Assembly (NCBI RefSeq): GCF_020193655.1
Contig: NZ_JADYVE010000002.1
Location: forward strand, 186,001 to 250,000
Source of the DNA: Ensifer sp. IC3342
Lineage (GTDB): Bacteria > Pseudomonadota > Alphaproteobacteria > Rhizobiales > Rhizobiaceae
Length of the DNA: 64,000 nt
Reading direction: 5' to 3'
The notes beneath the pieces are model-generated. The model did no database searches and was not told the DNA's origin. It saw only the letters and a program-made list of their open reading frames with translations. This document shows, piece by piece, positions 18,282 to 27,297 of this stretch; position 1 is the stretch's first letter; each line of letters begins with the position of its first letter. The position numbers and the translations under genes are program-made.

Positions 18282-19205
18282 ATGACGCTTGCCCGTTTGG
18301 CTCCGGCCATCTTCGTCCTGCTCTGGTCCACCGGCTGGGTGGTCGCCAAATATGCAGCCTTTTTCGCCGATCCGCTGACCTTTCTTGTGCTGCGTTATGC
18401 CTTCGCGATCCTGCTCTTCATCGGCTTCTGCGCGGTGACGGGTGCCCGATGGCCGCGCTCCTGGACGATGATCGGTCATGCCGTTGTGTCGGGAATGTTT
18501 CTCCATGGGCTCTATCTGGGCGCCGTGTGGTGGGCGATCGGGCAGGGTGTACCGGCAGCGATTTCCGGCATTATCGCCGGACTGCAGCCATTGATGACCG
18601 CGGCCGTCGCGCCGTTCTTGATTAACGAAAACCTCACCCGGCTGCAGCAGACCGGGCTCGTGCTCGGCTTTTTCGGCATTGCGCTTGCCGTGCTCCCGAA
18701 GATGGTCGCGATCGATACCGCCGCGACGCCGATCCAGCTCCTGCCCGTCGTCGTCAACGTCCTTGGCATGGCGGCCGTCACCTACGGCACGCTTTACCAG
18801 AAACGGCATCTTCAGAACGGAGACATCCGTGCGATCGCGACGCTGCAATATGCCGGCGCCCTGATCGTCACCGTTCCTCTCGCGTTCGCGCTTGAGGATC
18901 TGCACGTGACCTGGAACCTGCAGCTTGTCGCCGCGCTGGCCTGGTCGGTGCTTGGCCTGTCGATGGGTGCGATCGCGCTGTTGCTCTATCTTATCCGACG
19001 CGGACAGGTCTCGCGCGCCGCGTCGCTGATCTACCTGGTTCCGCCGCTTGCGGCCGTCCAGGCGGCGCTCTTCTTCGGCGAGGCACTGACCCTGCCAATG
19101 ATCGTCGGCACGATCATCGCCGTAACCGGGGTCTATCTTACCAATCGAAAGGCCGCGGGCCCGGCGCCATCTGGCGATCGTGCCGGCAGCGCTGCAGCCG
19201 GCTAG
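18282..19205 (+). CDS. EamA/DMT-family transporter
   Basis: This predicted drug/metabolite-type exporter has 307 residues, about ten membrane helices and two EamA repeats (first from LAPAIFVLLWSTGWVVAKY, second from QLLPVVVNVLGMAAVTYGTLY). The short hydrophilic tail ends in GSAAAG. The ATG at 18282 has GGAAG five bases upstream; an ATG at 18270 would add four residues. The substrate cannot be told from sequence. No regulatory gene is attached. Confidence 0.85.
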   Translation: MTLARLAPAIFVLLWSTGWVVAKYAAFFADPLTFLVLRYAFAILLFIGFCAVTGARWPRSWTMIGHAVVSGMFLHGLYLGAVWWAIGQGVPAAISGIIAGLQPLMTAAVAPFLINENLTRLQQTGLVLGFFGIALAVLPKMVAIDTAATPIQLLPVVVNVLGMAAVTYGTLYQKRHLQNGDIRAIATLQYAGALIVTVPLAFALEDLHVTWNLQLVAALAWSVLGLSMGAIALLLYLIRRGQVSRAASLIYLVPPLAAVQAALFFGEALTLPMIVGTIIAVTGVYLTNRKAAGPAPSGDRAGSAAAG

Positions 19206-19276
19206 GTCGCTGCTGGCGAAGCATCGCCGCCACAGATAGCTGAAACAGTGGGCATTCTTGGAGCTTCGAAATCAAA

Positions 19277-19834
19277 ATGACCAAAGCACTTCTGATCATC
19301 GACGTCCAAAACGCCATTCTTTCGGGAAAGGCCACGCCAGAGCGACAGCCGCACATCGATGCGGCGCTGGACGAGACTGTCGCGCGGCTCAGCGCCCTTC
19401 AAGGAAAGGCGCGAATTGCTGGCGTTCCGGTGGTGCTCGTCCAACATGACGGCTCCCCGGAACATCGTCTGGCCGTCGGTACGCCCGGCTGGGCCATTCG
19501 CAACGAAATCGCGCCGGCGGAGAGCGATGTGGTCGTTCACAAGCAGAGTTGCGACTCGTTCTTTGACACCGACCTTGCGGAGCGCCTTGAGGAGCGCGCC
19601 GTGAAGCATCTGATCATCGGCGGGTGTATGTCGCAGTTCTGTGTCGATACGACCGTAAGGCGGGCCGTTACGCTCGGATATGACGTGACGCTGGTTGCCG
19701 ATGGCCACATGACCGCGGACTCTGGAAGCCTGCTGTTTCCCGCGATCGTGGCGCATCACAACGAAACGCTTGATGGGTTCGATGCCGGTAGAGCCAAGGT
19801 GCGTGTCCGTCCCGCTGCCGAAATAGCCTTCTGA
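19277..19834 (+). CDS. Isochorismatase-family cysteine hydrolase
   Basis: The 185-residue cytosolic hydrolase has the family triad D9 (LLIIDVQN), K89 (VVVHKQSC) and C122 (MSQFCVDTT). The family includes nicotinamidases, N-carbamoylsarcosine amidases and related amidohydrolases; the substrate here is not identifiable. It stands alone, 71 bp after the EamA transporter in the same direction, and ends before a two-hairpin repeat. Confidence 0.85.
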   Translation: MTKALLIIDVQNAILSGKATPERQPHIDAALDETVARLSALQGKARIAGVPVVLVQHDGSPEHRLAVGTPGWAIRNEIAPAESDVVVHKQSCDSFFDTDLAERLEERAVKHLIIGGCMSQFCVDTTVRRAVTLGYDVTLVADGHMTADSGSLLFPAIVAHHNETLDGFDAGRAKVRVRPAAEIAF

Positions 19835-19847
19835 TAGAGGCCGCAGG

Positions 19848-19950
19848 TTAACGCGCGTCGCGTTCAATCGGACTCATGCGACGCGCTTTAGGTCCTTGTT
19901 TTTATGCATGTCGTTGTCCCAAAACCGCTGCACACTTTTGGGCGACATCC
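19848..19950. repeat. Two-hairpin intergenic repeat
   Basis: The first hairpin has perfect 9-base arms GCGCGTCGC (19853-19861) and GCGACGCGC (19878-19886). The second pairs TGTCGTTGTCCCAAAA with TTTTGGGCGACA (about 19908-19947). This layout matches a dispersed rhizobial intergenic repeat recalled from Sinorhizobium genomes but differs in sequence from the other copies in the window. It lies between convergent genes and could terminate both. Confidence 0.65.
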
Positions 19951-19992
19951 ATTAGCGCGCGACCGCAGAAGTCCGCGATCGCGCTTGGCATG

Positions 19993-21510
19993 TCAGCCCT
20001 GGCGAACACCATTGTTGCTGCGACGGCTTCCCCGGCCGCTTTCATGGCGGGTGCTGGACTGCCCGTCACGGGGGTGTCGGCCTTCGTGTTTCGATCCCGG
20101 GCGGCCGTGGTGAGTCCGACTTTCGTGATTGCGGTTGCCTTCCGACCGGCCGTCATGATGGCCGTGAGCCGGCTGGCGTTGATCGCGGCGGTCGTGCCTT
20201 TGCGGACGCCGTTCGTCGCGCAGCAGATCGTCGCCCGCAAAGCTCGACGGAGCTGCCGCCGCTTCGCGTGCCGGACGTTCGCGATGCGGACGCCCTTCCT
20301 GCCGGTGGCCGCCACCATTGCCGCGACGCTGGCCATTGCCGCGACCACCGCGGCCCTTGGACGGCCGCGCCTGATCGGCAGGGGCTTCGCCGCTGGCGAT
20401 GGCAATCTGGATACCCATCAACTTCTCGATGTCGCGGAGCAGGCGGATTTCGTCCGGGGTGCAGAAGGCGATCGCGATGCCGTCGCGGCCGTTGCGGGCC
20501 GTGCGGCCGATGCGGTGGACGTAGGCGTCCGGCACTTCCGGCAGGTCGTAGTTGTAAACGTGGGTGACGCCCGGAATGTCGATGCCGCGGGCGGCGACAT
20601 CGGTCGCAACGAGCACCCGGATTTCACCGTCGCGGAAGGCTTTCAGCGCACGCTCGCGCTGCCCCTGGCTCTTGTTGCCGTGGATCGAAGCAGCCTTGAA
20701 GCCGACGTGGTCCAGATGCTTCATCAGCTTCTCGGCGCCGTGCTTGGTGCGGCTGAAGATGAGCGAAAGTCCATCGGAATTGTCGGTGAGCGACTGCTTG
20801 AGGATCGACGTCTTCAGGTCCTTGCCGGGAACGAAGTGGACGTATTGCTCGATCTTGTCGGCGGCCTTACCCGGAGGGGTGACTTCGACCTTCAGCGGAT
20901 CGGTCAGGTATTCACCGGCGAGTTCAGCGATCTGCTTCGGCATGGTCGCCGAGAAAAGCAGCGTCTGACGGTTCTTCGGCACGAGCTTCGAGATCTTGCG
21001 CAGGTCGTGGATGAAGCCGAGGTCGAGCATCTGGTCGGCCTCGTCGAGGACGAGATAGCGGCCTTGCGTGAGCGTTACCGCCTTGCGGTTGACGAGGTCC
21101 AGCAGGCGGCCTGGGGTCGCGACCAGAATGTCGACGCCGCGGGCGAGCTGTTCGGTCTGCTTGTTGATGGAGACGCCACCGACGACGATGCCGATCTTGA
21201 GCGGGGCCTTCTTGACGAAGACCTTGAGGTTGGCGGCGATCTGGTTGACGAGTTCGCGGGTCGGGGCAAGCACGAGAGCGCGGATATTGCGCGGGTCGGC
21301 GCGCTTGCCGTCGGCGAGGAGTTTTTCGATCATCGGCAGGCCGAAGGCAGCGGTCTTGCCGGTACCTGTCTGGGCGAGGCCGATGAGATCGTGACCTTTG
21401 AGAACGAGTGGGATGGCCTGCGTCTGAATGGGTGTCGGCTTCTCGAAACCGTTGGCGGAGAGGGTCGCCAGAATCTGTTGCGAGAGGCCAAGCTCTTTAA
21501 ATGTGGACAA
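19993..21510 (-). CDS. rhlE: DEAD-box RNA helicase, RhlE type
   Basis: This ATP-dependent RNA helicase is probably used in RNA structure remodelling or ribosome assembly. The protein (about 505 residues) carries all core motifs in order: AQTGTGKT, PTRELV, ATPGRLLD, DEAD, SAT, ARGID and HRIGRTAR. Its last ~110 residues are low-complexity and rich in Arg, Gly and His, typical of an RNA-binding tail. The start is assigned to TTG at 21510 (AAAGG nine bases upstream), giving MSTFKELGLSQQ; an in-frame ATG at 21585 would add an atypical 25 residues. Confidence 0.92.
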   Translation of the reverse strand: MSTFKELGLSQQILATLSANGFEKPTPIQTQAIPLVLKGHDLIGLAQTGTGKTAAFGLPMIEKLLADGKRADPRNIRALVLAPTRELVNQIAANLKVFVKKAPLKIGIVVGGVSINKQTEQLARGVDILVATPGRLLDLVNRKAVTLTQGRYLVLDEADQMLDLGFIHDLRKISKLVPKNRQTLLFSATMPKQIAELAGEYLTDPLKVEVTPPGKAADKIEQYVHFVPGKDLKTSILKQSLTDNSDGLSLIFSRTKHGAEKLMKHLDHVGFKAASIHGNKSQGQRERALKAFRDGEIRVLVATDVAARGIDIPGVTHVYNYDLPEVPDAYVHRIGRTARNGRDGIAIAFCTPDEIRLLRDIEKLMGIQIAIASGEAPADQARPSKGRGGRGNGQRRGNGGGHRQEGRPHRERPAREAAAAPSSFAGDDLLRDERRPQRHDRRDQRQPAHGHHDGRSEGNRNHESRTHHGRPGSKHEGRHPRDGQSSTRHESGRGSRRSNNGVRQG

Positions 21511-21806
21511 AGGGTATACCTTTCGGGGACGCCAAGCGCATTCGCCGGAATCGCCTCTTGCAATTCCGGTGTCGTCTGGCGTCAAGAACCCCGCGTGAAT
21601 TGGGAACTTGTGGGTTAAAAGAAAATCGTCAGGCGCCTGTGCTGCCGCCGATCACGGCGGATGTTTGCGCTTTTCCTTCTTCACGGCTTGGAAGTGGTTG
21701 CCGAGGGCGCGCTCACGCGGCGGCCGGAAGGTGACGCTGCGCCGATGTCGCTGTTTTGGCCTCAAAAGTCAAGGCCTATCTTTTCGCAAGTGCGAAACGG
21801 TCCTGT

Positions 21807-22907
21807 TCAGTCGATCACGAGTTCGAAATCGGCATCCGCGACCGGTTGGCCGTTGATCAGAATGACCAGCCGGTGCGCGCCAGCATAGTAACGCCGCGTC
21901 GTGATCGGGCGGATCGGGTGGCGTTTCTCGATTTCGAGGGCGGCGCTTGGTCCGAGCGTCATTGTCGTCCACTTGAACACTTTCGGCGATGTCGTGCCGT
22001 TCGCCTTCTGGTGATGCACCGCGTAGTCGATCATGACTTTTCGCTCGGCGGCGCCGGAATTCTGTATTTCGAGACCGAAGCGAAGTTGCTCGCCAAGGCG
22101 GATAAGCGGTGTGCCCAATGTCAGGCGGGCATCAATTTCTGACAATGCGCCGAAACCGAAATTGGCGAGTGCCTCCACATGTCCCTGCTTCAGGAGCGTA
22201 CGGCAGGCGTGGCGCAGCAACCTCAGGCGTTCCGGCGATGCGCCGTCGACATGCGCGGCCACGAACCGCGCGACGAGGTCCGGATGATCCTTGGCGATAT
22301 CATTGAGGCTGTTGGCGACGGAGCGGCGCACGTGATCTTCCGGGTCGTCGATCAGTGCGGCGATTATCGGAAGGATCGGGCGCGGATCGCGGATGAGTTC
22401 CGGCAGCCGCATGGCCCATGGCAGGCGCGGGCGCGTGCCTTCGCTCGCCAGCCGCCGGACATGATGGTTGCTGTCGCCGGTCCAACTGGAGACCGTGGCC
22501 AGCGCCCGTTGCTGATCCCGATGGATGAAAGCGCGGATGCCGAATTCCGCGGTGAAATGCGGTGTCAGGTGGCGCAGAAGCGAGAGCGAGAGTTCGAAAT
22601 CGTCAAGGCCGCGTGCGGCGATAAACTGGTTCACCGGAAGCAGCGCCCAGCCGCTCAGCCCCGGTGCGTCGTCTGTCGGCAGCGCGCGCTGCAGAATCTC
22701 GGCGGCGGCAGGGAAATCTTGGGGCAGCGTTTGAAAGAGGGCGTCGCAGATCCGCCGTGACCGTTGCATCAGTTCGAGCGAATCCAGGTCGTGTGTTGCG
22801 AGCGCAATGAAGCGCTCGCGGTCGAATGCGGCCGCATTCCGGCCCAGATGCGTGGCGATTTCAAGCACGACGCCTGCATGCAACAGGTTCTTTAGCGGTT
22901 CGGCCAT
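21807..22907 (-). CDS. AlkC-like DNA alkylation repair protein
   Basis: This putative DNA glycosylase for alkylated bases is built of HEAT-like helical repeats (HHVRRLASEGTRPRLPW and DHVRRSVANSLNDIAKDHP are typical). The 366-residue protein adds a C-terminal ~100-residue beta-rich segment (RLTLGTPLIRLGEQLRFGLEI...). HEAT repeats plus an immunoglobulin-like C-terminal domain is the architecture described for AlkC rather than the shorter AlkD. Assignment is from architecture and the HVRRxxSEGxRPRLPW-type motif. It is followed 9 bp upstream by a small monooxygenase-like gene in the same direction. Confidence 0.78.
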   Translation of the reverse strand: MAEPLKNLLHAGVVLEIATHLGRNAAAFDRERFIALATHDLDSLELMQRSRRICDALFQTLPQDFPAAAEILQRALPTDDAPGLSGWALLPVNQFIAARGLDDFELSLSLLRHLTPHFTAEFGIRAFIHRDQQRALATVSSWTGDSNHHVRRLASEGTRPRLPWAMRLPELIRDPRPILPIIAALIDDPEDHVRRSVANSLNDIAKDHPDLVARFVAAHVDGASPERLRLLRHACRTLLKQGHVEALANFGFGALSEIDARLTLGTPLIRLGEQLRFGLEIQNSGAAERKVMIDYAVHHQKANGTTSPKVFKWTTMTLGPSAALEIEKRHPIRPITTRRYYAGAHRLVILINGQPVADADFELVID

Positions 22908-22916
22908 AGGTCTGGA

Positions 22917-23216
22917 CTATATTTGCTGCTCGGTGACGAAGTGCTGCATCAGCTTTACCGAGCCGATGGCTGCCAGGTAAGGGGTGAATTCCGGATCGGT
23001 GAGAACGCGTTTGCCGGCTGCCTGTGCCGCTTCAAGCGTTTCCCATGCGACGAGATCGGCGATCATGTCGGCAGTCTCGCATGCCGTGAGGGCACGCCAG
23101 GAAACGAAACCTGGATAACTGGAGACGGCCTGCATGGCGCGCTTGCGAGCCACAAGTGCCGCGTCCTTGTCCGTGACGGCACAGACGGCGAGTTCGAGAA
23201 TGTTCGGGGATGTCAT
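22917..23216 (-). CDS. Small ABM-like (antibiotic biosynthesis monooxygenase fold) protein
   Basis: The 99-residue protein has the size and pattern of a dimeric alpha/beta barrel: ILELAVCAVTDKDAALVARKRAMQ, then a YPGFVSWRALTACETADMIADLVAWET core. Such proteins range from heme-degrading and quinol monooxygenases to proteins of unknown function, and no active-site residue can be assigned. It is just ahead of the AlkC-like gene and divergent from the WYL regulator, which may control it. Confidence 0.65.
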   Translation of the reverse strand: MTSPNILELAVCAVTDKDAALVARKRAMQAVSSYPGFVSWRALTACETADMIADLVAWETLEAAQAAGKRVLTDPEFTPYLAAIGSVKLMQHFVTEQQI

Positions 23217-23299
23217 GCTTGTCTCCTTCCTGAATGCCGCTTGACTTAATCACACCTCAACTGCCAGCCTTATGGCCATTATGTTGCAGGAGGAGAGCC

Positions 23300-23989
23300 G
23301 TGCGGCCCGCCGACCGATTGTTTCGAATCATCCAGCTCATGCGCGCCTCAGGTCGCGTCATGACGGCGAGCGAGATCGCTGAGAAGATGGAGGTCGCGCC
23401 GCGAACAATCTACCGCGACATGCAGCATCTGATCGCGTCTGGTGCACCGATCGATGGCGAACGCGGCGTCGGCTACCTTATGCGTGACGCTTTCGATGCG
23501 CCGCCGCTCGCCTTCACCTTCGAGCAACTGGAGGCGCTTGCCTTCGGCGTCCGTGCAGTACAGATGCTCGGCGATCGGCGCCTGGCTCAAGCGGCCCGCG
23601 AGGCCATGGAGAAGATCGGCCATGGCTTGCCGGCCGAGCATGCAAGAAAGCTGAGAAGTGCGCCGCTGCGCGCCTTTCGATCTCAACTCCAGCCAGATCC
23701 GCCGGTGCTGCTTGGCGAAATCCGTGAAGCGATTTCCGGGCGGCGCAAATTGCGCATCACGTATGAAAGCCTTGCAGAAGAAACGTCCGAGCGTACAATC
23801 TGCCCACTCGGCCTTAGCGTTTTCGGGCACTATTGGCTGGTGACGGCTTGGTGCGAGTTGCGCCAGGACTTCCGTGATTTCCGCGTCGACAGGATCGTTT
23901 CCCTTAAGACCGAGCGGGAGCGGTACGAGGCGGCGCCGGAGCGCAGTTTCGACGCCTATCTTGCCCGAATGGAGCTAGGACGCGCGTGA
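23300..23989 (+). CDS. HTH-WYL family transcriptional regulator (YafY type)
   Basis: The product has an N-terminal DeoR-like HTH (ASEIAEKMEVAPRTIYRDMQHL, about residues 23-44) followed by a WYL domain (LRITYESL, GHYWLVTAWCELRQDFRDFRVDRI). The 229-residue length is usual for this group. The GTG at 23300 is chosen because AGGAGGAG lies just before it and the protein then starts MRPADRLFRIIQLMR. Location suggests control of the divergent ABM-like gene. WYL domains often bind nucleic acids or small ligands; the ligand is unknown here. Confidence 0.85.
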   Translation: MRPADRLFRIIQLMRASGRVMTASEIAEKMEVAPRTIYRDMQHLIASGAPIDGERGVGYLMRDAFDAPPLAFTFEQLEALAFGVRAVQMLGDRRLAQAAREAMEKIGHGLPAEHARKLRSAPLRAFRSQLQPDPPVLLGEIREAISGRRKLRITYESLAEETSERTICPLGLSVFGHYWLVTAWCELRQDFRDFRVDRIVSLKTERERYEAAPERSFDAYLARMELGRA

Positions 23990-24100
23990 AATCGGACGTA
24001 ACAGACCTTCGGCGGTAAGGAACCTGACGCGACTTCAGCCGTTGTGTCCCTTTAAGCCTTCGCCGACCTATCTGCCATCGACGACACGGGGGAGAAAATA

Positions 24101-24550
24101 GTGCGGAACCGGATTTGGATACTGGCAGCCGACGGAAACACGGCGCGGATCTTCAAGGACGTCAACTTGCTGAAGGATGGGCGCCAGCAACCGGAAGTGG
24201 AGACGTACCAGATCGAAGCCAAGCGTGCTAAGGATATCATGGCCGATAAACCCGGCCGCAGCCATACGTCGGTCGGCTACGGCCGTTCGGCGATGGAATA
24301 CAGCAGCGATCCGGTTCGCGAGGAGCAGCACCGCTTCGCCATGGAGATTGCCGGGAAGCTCGACCACTATGCGCTTGAGCACGCCTTCGAGAACCTTGTG
24401 ATCTGTGCAGCGCCCAAGACGTTGGGCGACCTCAGGAAGCTGCTTTCGCACCAGGTCAAGGAAAGGACCCTTGCGGAGATTGATCGCAACTGCGTCGCCG
24501 TGCCCACGGACCAACTGATCGCAACGGTCCGCTCCGTGGTGTTTCCGTAG
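24101..24550 (+). CDS. Host-attachment family protein (PF10116-like)
   Basis: The 149-residue cytosolic protein matches the family annotated as host attachment, related to the archaeal release factor (baeRF) fold: starts IWILAADGNTARIFKD, ends LVICAAPKTLGDLRKLL... LAEIDRNC. It starts with GTG after GGGGGAGAAAATA. The family name comes from plant-associated bacteria, but a direct role in attachment is weakly supported; the fold suggests an RNA/translation link. Monocistronic. Confidence 0.75.
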   Translation: MRNRIWILAADGNTARIFKDVNLLKDGRQQPEVETYQIEAKRAKDIMADKPGRSHTSVGYGRSAMEYSSDPVREEQHRFAMEIAGKLDHYALEHAFENLVICAAPKTLGDLRKLLSHQVKERTLAEIDRNCVAVPTDQLIATVRSVVFP

Positions 24551-24581
24551 CCCAAAACACGCTGCCGACCCTGAGGCTCTA

Positions 24582-24675
24582 CTGCGGGTCTCCTTAAATC
24601 CTAGCCGATTTAAGGAGACATGCGGCAATTCAAAGTGCCACAGCGTCCTTTGCGTCTGATAACATGCGCGGTGCT
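24582..24675 (+). repeat. RIME-like repeat, copy 1
   Basis: This copy of the window's dispersed ~100-bp repeat has left hairpin CCTTAAATC..GATTTAAGG, linker GGCAATTCAAAGTGC and right hairpin CAGCGTCCTTTGCG..CGCGGTGCT. It lies between the convergent host-attachment and mttB genes. The layout matches the Rhizobium-specific intergenic mosaic element with two palindromes. Confidence 0.8.
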
Positions 24676-24687
24676 TTCGGCGTTCCA

Positions 24688-26268
24688 TCAGAAATCTGTC
24701 GGCACGCCGCCTTCCTGTTTGCGCCTGGCGACGAACGCGTCGAGTTCCTCTTCTATCGCCGGATCGAGCGGCGGGCGCTCATATTCGTTGAGCCTCTGCT
24801 TGAAGACGCGGTTGGCATGATCGTAGGTGGTCGGCCGGCCCGCCTCGGTCCAGGTCTCGAAATTCCGCCAATCGGAAAGGATCGGCGAGTAGAAGGCCGT
24901 TTCGTAGCGCTGAAGCGTATGCAGCGTACCAAAATAGTGTCCGCCGGGACCGACGTCGCGCACGGCATCAAGGCCGAGCGCATCTTCGCTGACATCGAGC
25001 GGCTGCAGAAATTCAGCCACCATCTGCAGCATGTCGACATCAAGGACGAACTTCTCGAACGAGGCTGTCAGGCCGCCCTCGGTCCAGCCGGCCGCGTGCA
25101 TGACGAAATTGCCGCCGCCCTGGGTCAGCGCCCACAGCGAAAGTGCCGACTCATAGGCGGCCTGCGCGTCGAGCGTGTTTGCCGCGTTGGTGTTGGATGT
25201 GCGGTAGGGAATGTTGTACTTGCGCGCGAGTTGGCCACCGGCGATGACGGCCTTCATGTATTCCGGCGTCCCGAAGGCGGGCGCCCCGGTCTTCATGTCG
25301 ACATTCGAGGTGAAACCGCCATACATGACCGGCGCGCCCTTGCGCACCATCTGGGTAAAGGCAATGCCGCAAAGTGCCTCGGCGTTCTGCTGCACCAGAG
25401 CGCCGGCGATCGTGACAGGCGCCATGGCGCCGGCAAGCGTGAAGGGGGTGACGACGACCACCTGATTGCGCGACGACATTTCGATGATGCCTTGAAGCAT
25501 CGGGCCGTCGAGGCGAAGTGGTGAAGAGGTATTGATGATTGTGAAGAGCGACGGCTCCCGCTCCATCTGCTCCATCGAGATGCCGCGGCCGATACGGGCA
25601 ATTTCGATGCCATCGATGTTGCGCTGGCGACCGAGCGAATAAACATGAAACACCTTGTCGGTCAGCTTCACCATGTCCGAGAGGCAATCCAGGTGGCGGA
25701 TCGAGGCATGGAGGTCGACCGGCTCGACCGGGTAGCCACCCGTGGTGTGCACGATGTCGTAGGACTGCGCCAGCTTGACCAGTTTTCGGAAATCCTCCTG
25801 GTTGCCGGTGCGCCTGCCACCCTCGCGATCAGCGACGAAGGGCGCGCTGGCGATCTGCGCGAAGACGATGTTGTTGCCGCCGATCTCGACGTTTCGCGCC
25901 GGATTGCGCGCATGCATCGTGAAACCGGGGGGAGCCGACGCGATCATCTCCATGATCAGACCGCGATCGAAGCGGACGCGATCTGTGCCGGGCGTCACGT
26001 CCGCGCCCGCCGCCTTCATGCGATCGCGCGCCTCGGGCAGGATGATGTCCATGCCGATTTCTTCGACGATCGTCAGGGATGCGTCGTGTATGGCTTCGAG
26101 TGCGTCTTCCGAGAGGACTGTCGACTTCGCCAGCGTGTTGACGAGGTTGAGGTACTTCGTGGCAGCCGGCTTTCGTGACCGTTCCGCGCCTCGACCGCCG
26201 GGTCGGCGGCGTCGCTCCAGCGGTGAAGTTTCGCCTGCCGCAGCGTCCCGGAACTGATTATCGGTCAT
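24688..26268 (-). CDS. Trimethylamine methyltransferase (MttB) family protein, non-pyrrolysine
   Basis: This probable corrinoid-dependent methyltransferase acts on a quaternary amine such as glycine betaine. The 526-residue protein matches MttB-like sequences (ALEAIHDASLTIVEEIG, ARNPARNVEIGGNN, GGTSNVDMK-type centre YGGFTSNVDMKTGAPAFG). The frame has no in-frame amber codon, so it lacks pyrrolysine and belongs with the MtgB-like branch, whose known member demethylates glycine betaine. No corrinoid protein or reactivase is adjacent, so partners must lie elsewhere. The ATG at 26268 was chosen because relatives start near MTDNQ. Confidence 0.82.
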   Translation of the reverse strand: MTDNQFRDAAAGETSPLERRRRPGGRGAERSRKPAATKYLNLVNTLAKSTVLSEDALEAIHDASLTIVEEIGMDIILPEARDRMKAAGADVTPGTDRVRFDRGLIMEMIASAPPGFTMHARNPARNVEIGGNNIVFAQIASAPFVADREGGRRTGNQEDFRKLVKLAQSYDIVHTTGGYPVEPVDLHASIRHLDCLSDMVKLTDKVFHVYSLGRQRNIDGIEIARIGRGISMEQMEREPSLFTIINTSSPLRLDGPMLQGIIEMSSRNQVVVVTPFTLAGAMAPVTIAGALVQQNAEALCGIAFTQMVRKGAPVMYGGFTSNVDMKTGAPAFGTPEYMKAVIAGGQLARKYNIPYRTSNTNAANTLDAQAAYESALSLWALTQGGGNFVMHAAGWTEGGLTASFEKFVLDVDMLQMVAEFLQPLDVSEDALGLDAVRDVGPGGHYFGTLHTLQRYETAFYSPILSDWRNFETWTEAGRPTTYDHANRVFKQRLNEYERPPLDPAIEEELDAFVARRKQEGGVPTDF

Positions 26269-26390
26269 GAAAAATCCACCCCCGCGTCTCCGTTGGATCC
26301 CTGTCGCAGATTTTGATGCGCCATGGCCCGCCATTTGCGACAGTTCACTTCGTGCAGCGTAGCAGAGGTTGAAAAGCGCCGTCACCAACA

Positions 26391-26456
26391 CATGGCTCCA
26401 TAAATCGGAGCCGATTTAGGACAAATGTGCGCCTCGTAAGGCGCGCGGCGCTGCAG
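26391..26456 (+). repeat. RIME-like repeat, degenerate copy 2
   Basis: Both ends of the repeat are recognisable (TAAATCGGAGCCGATTTAGGACAA and GGCGCGCGGCGCTGCAG), but the central linker is missing. It lies between mnmD (stop at 26458) and mttB, so it may separate their transcripts. Confidence 0.55.
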
Positions 26457-26457
26457 G

Positions 26458-27177
26458 TCAGGGCTTGTCGCCGCGCAACATCTCGCGTTTGCCGGCGAAA
26501 CCTGGGAGCCGCTCGACGATGAACCCCGCCGCCTCGAGATTACGTCGGACGAAGCCGGCCGCCGCATAGGTCGCGAAGGTGCCACCGGACGCCGCCTTGT
26601 CGAACACCAGCTGCATCAGTTCCTGTGACCACATGTCCGGATTACGCGATGGAGCAAAACCGTCGAGATACCAGGCGTCGAATGTGTGCTCCGACGCCCG
26701 GAGGCCCTCCAACGCAGGGCCGCACACCACCGTCAACCGAACCCCGTCGGTGAACTTGAGATCAACGTTGCCTTCCGGCGCTTCCGGCCAGCTCGCGACA
26801 AGCGCCTGTCTTTCATCGGAAATTTCGGGCCAGTGCGAAAGCGCCCGGTCGATATCGGCCGCCGGCATCGGGAAACGCTCGAAGGAGATAAAGTGCAACT
26901 GGCCCGTCTCCATCCGCGTCTGCTTCCATTGCCGCCAGGTTTCGCAGAAATTGAGGCCTGTGCCGAAGCCGAGCTCGCCTATGACGAATCTCTGTGCCGT
27001 CTGCCAGCGTTGCGGCAGCCGGTTGCCGGAGAGGAAGACATGACCGCACTCCAGCCGGCCGTCGGTGCGGCAATAAAAGTGATCGCCAAACTCCCTCGAG
27101 TAGGGCATATCGCCCTCGTGCCACTCAAGGCTTTGCCGCGATGGCGGATGGCTCTGGCGGAGATCAGTTGCTGTCAT
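26458..27177 (-). CDS. mnmD: tRNA U34 methyltransferase MnmD (DUF752)
   Basis: It methylates the 5-aminomethyl(-2-thio)uridine at the tRNA wobble position using S-adenosylmethionine, the last step of mnm5(s2)U34 synthesis. The 239-residue single-domain protein carries VIGELGFGTGLNFCETW (SAM site), YLDGFAPSRNPDMWS and GGTFATYAAAGFVRRNLEAAGF, all typical of the methyltransferase half of MnmC. The ATG at 27177 was chosen over one at 27213 from family starts. A FAD oxidoreductase resembling the other half of MnmC is transcribed divergently 120 bp away. Confidence 0.88.
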   Translation of the reverse strand: MTATDLRQSHPPSRQSLEWHEGDMPYSREFGDHFYCRTDGRLECGHVFLSGNRLPQRWQTAQRFVIGELGFGTGLNFCETWRQWKQTRMETGQLHFISFERFPMPAADIDRALSHWPEISDERQALVASWPEAPEGNVDLKFTDGVRLTVVCGPALEGLRASEHTFDAWYLDGFAPSRNPDMWSQELMQLVFDKAASGGTFATYAAAGFVRRNLEAAGFIVERLPGFAGKREMLRGDKP

Positions 27178-27201
27178 GGCGTGGTCTTCCTCCGACCCTG
27201 A

Positions 27202-27286
27202 GAAACCGCGCAAGGCCGCTGTAGCATGTTGAAACGCTGCATAATTTTTCCTTCGATCGAATTCGATCTAAGGAATTGTGCTGTAG
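27202..27286 (-). repeat. RIME-like repeat, partial copy 3 (reverse)
   Basis: The copy reads on the - strand and has the right-arm remnant CGCAAGGCCGCTGTAGCA, then the linker and the second palindrome CCTTCGATCGAATTCGATCTAAGG. It fills most of the mnmD/FAD-oxidoreductase divergent gap, so the promoters of both genes must overlap or flank it. Confidence 0.7.
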
Positions 27287-27297
27287 AAGGTCAATCG

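Noticed and set aside
19876..21618. 580-codon open frame on the + strand
   Set aside because: It is antisense to the RhlE-type helicase, which shows every conserved motif on the other strand. The long frame is a GC-rich codon-bias shadow.
24688..26268. Pyrrolysine-containing MttB
   Set aside because: No in-frame TAG is present and no pyl genes are nearby, so the non-pyrrolysine branch is the right reading.
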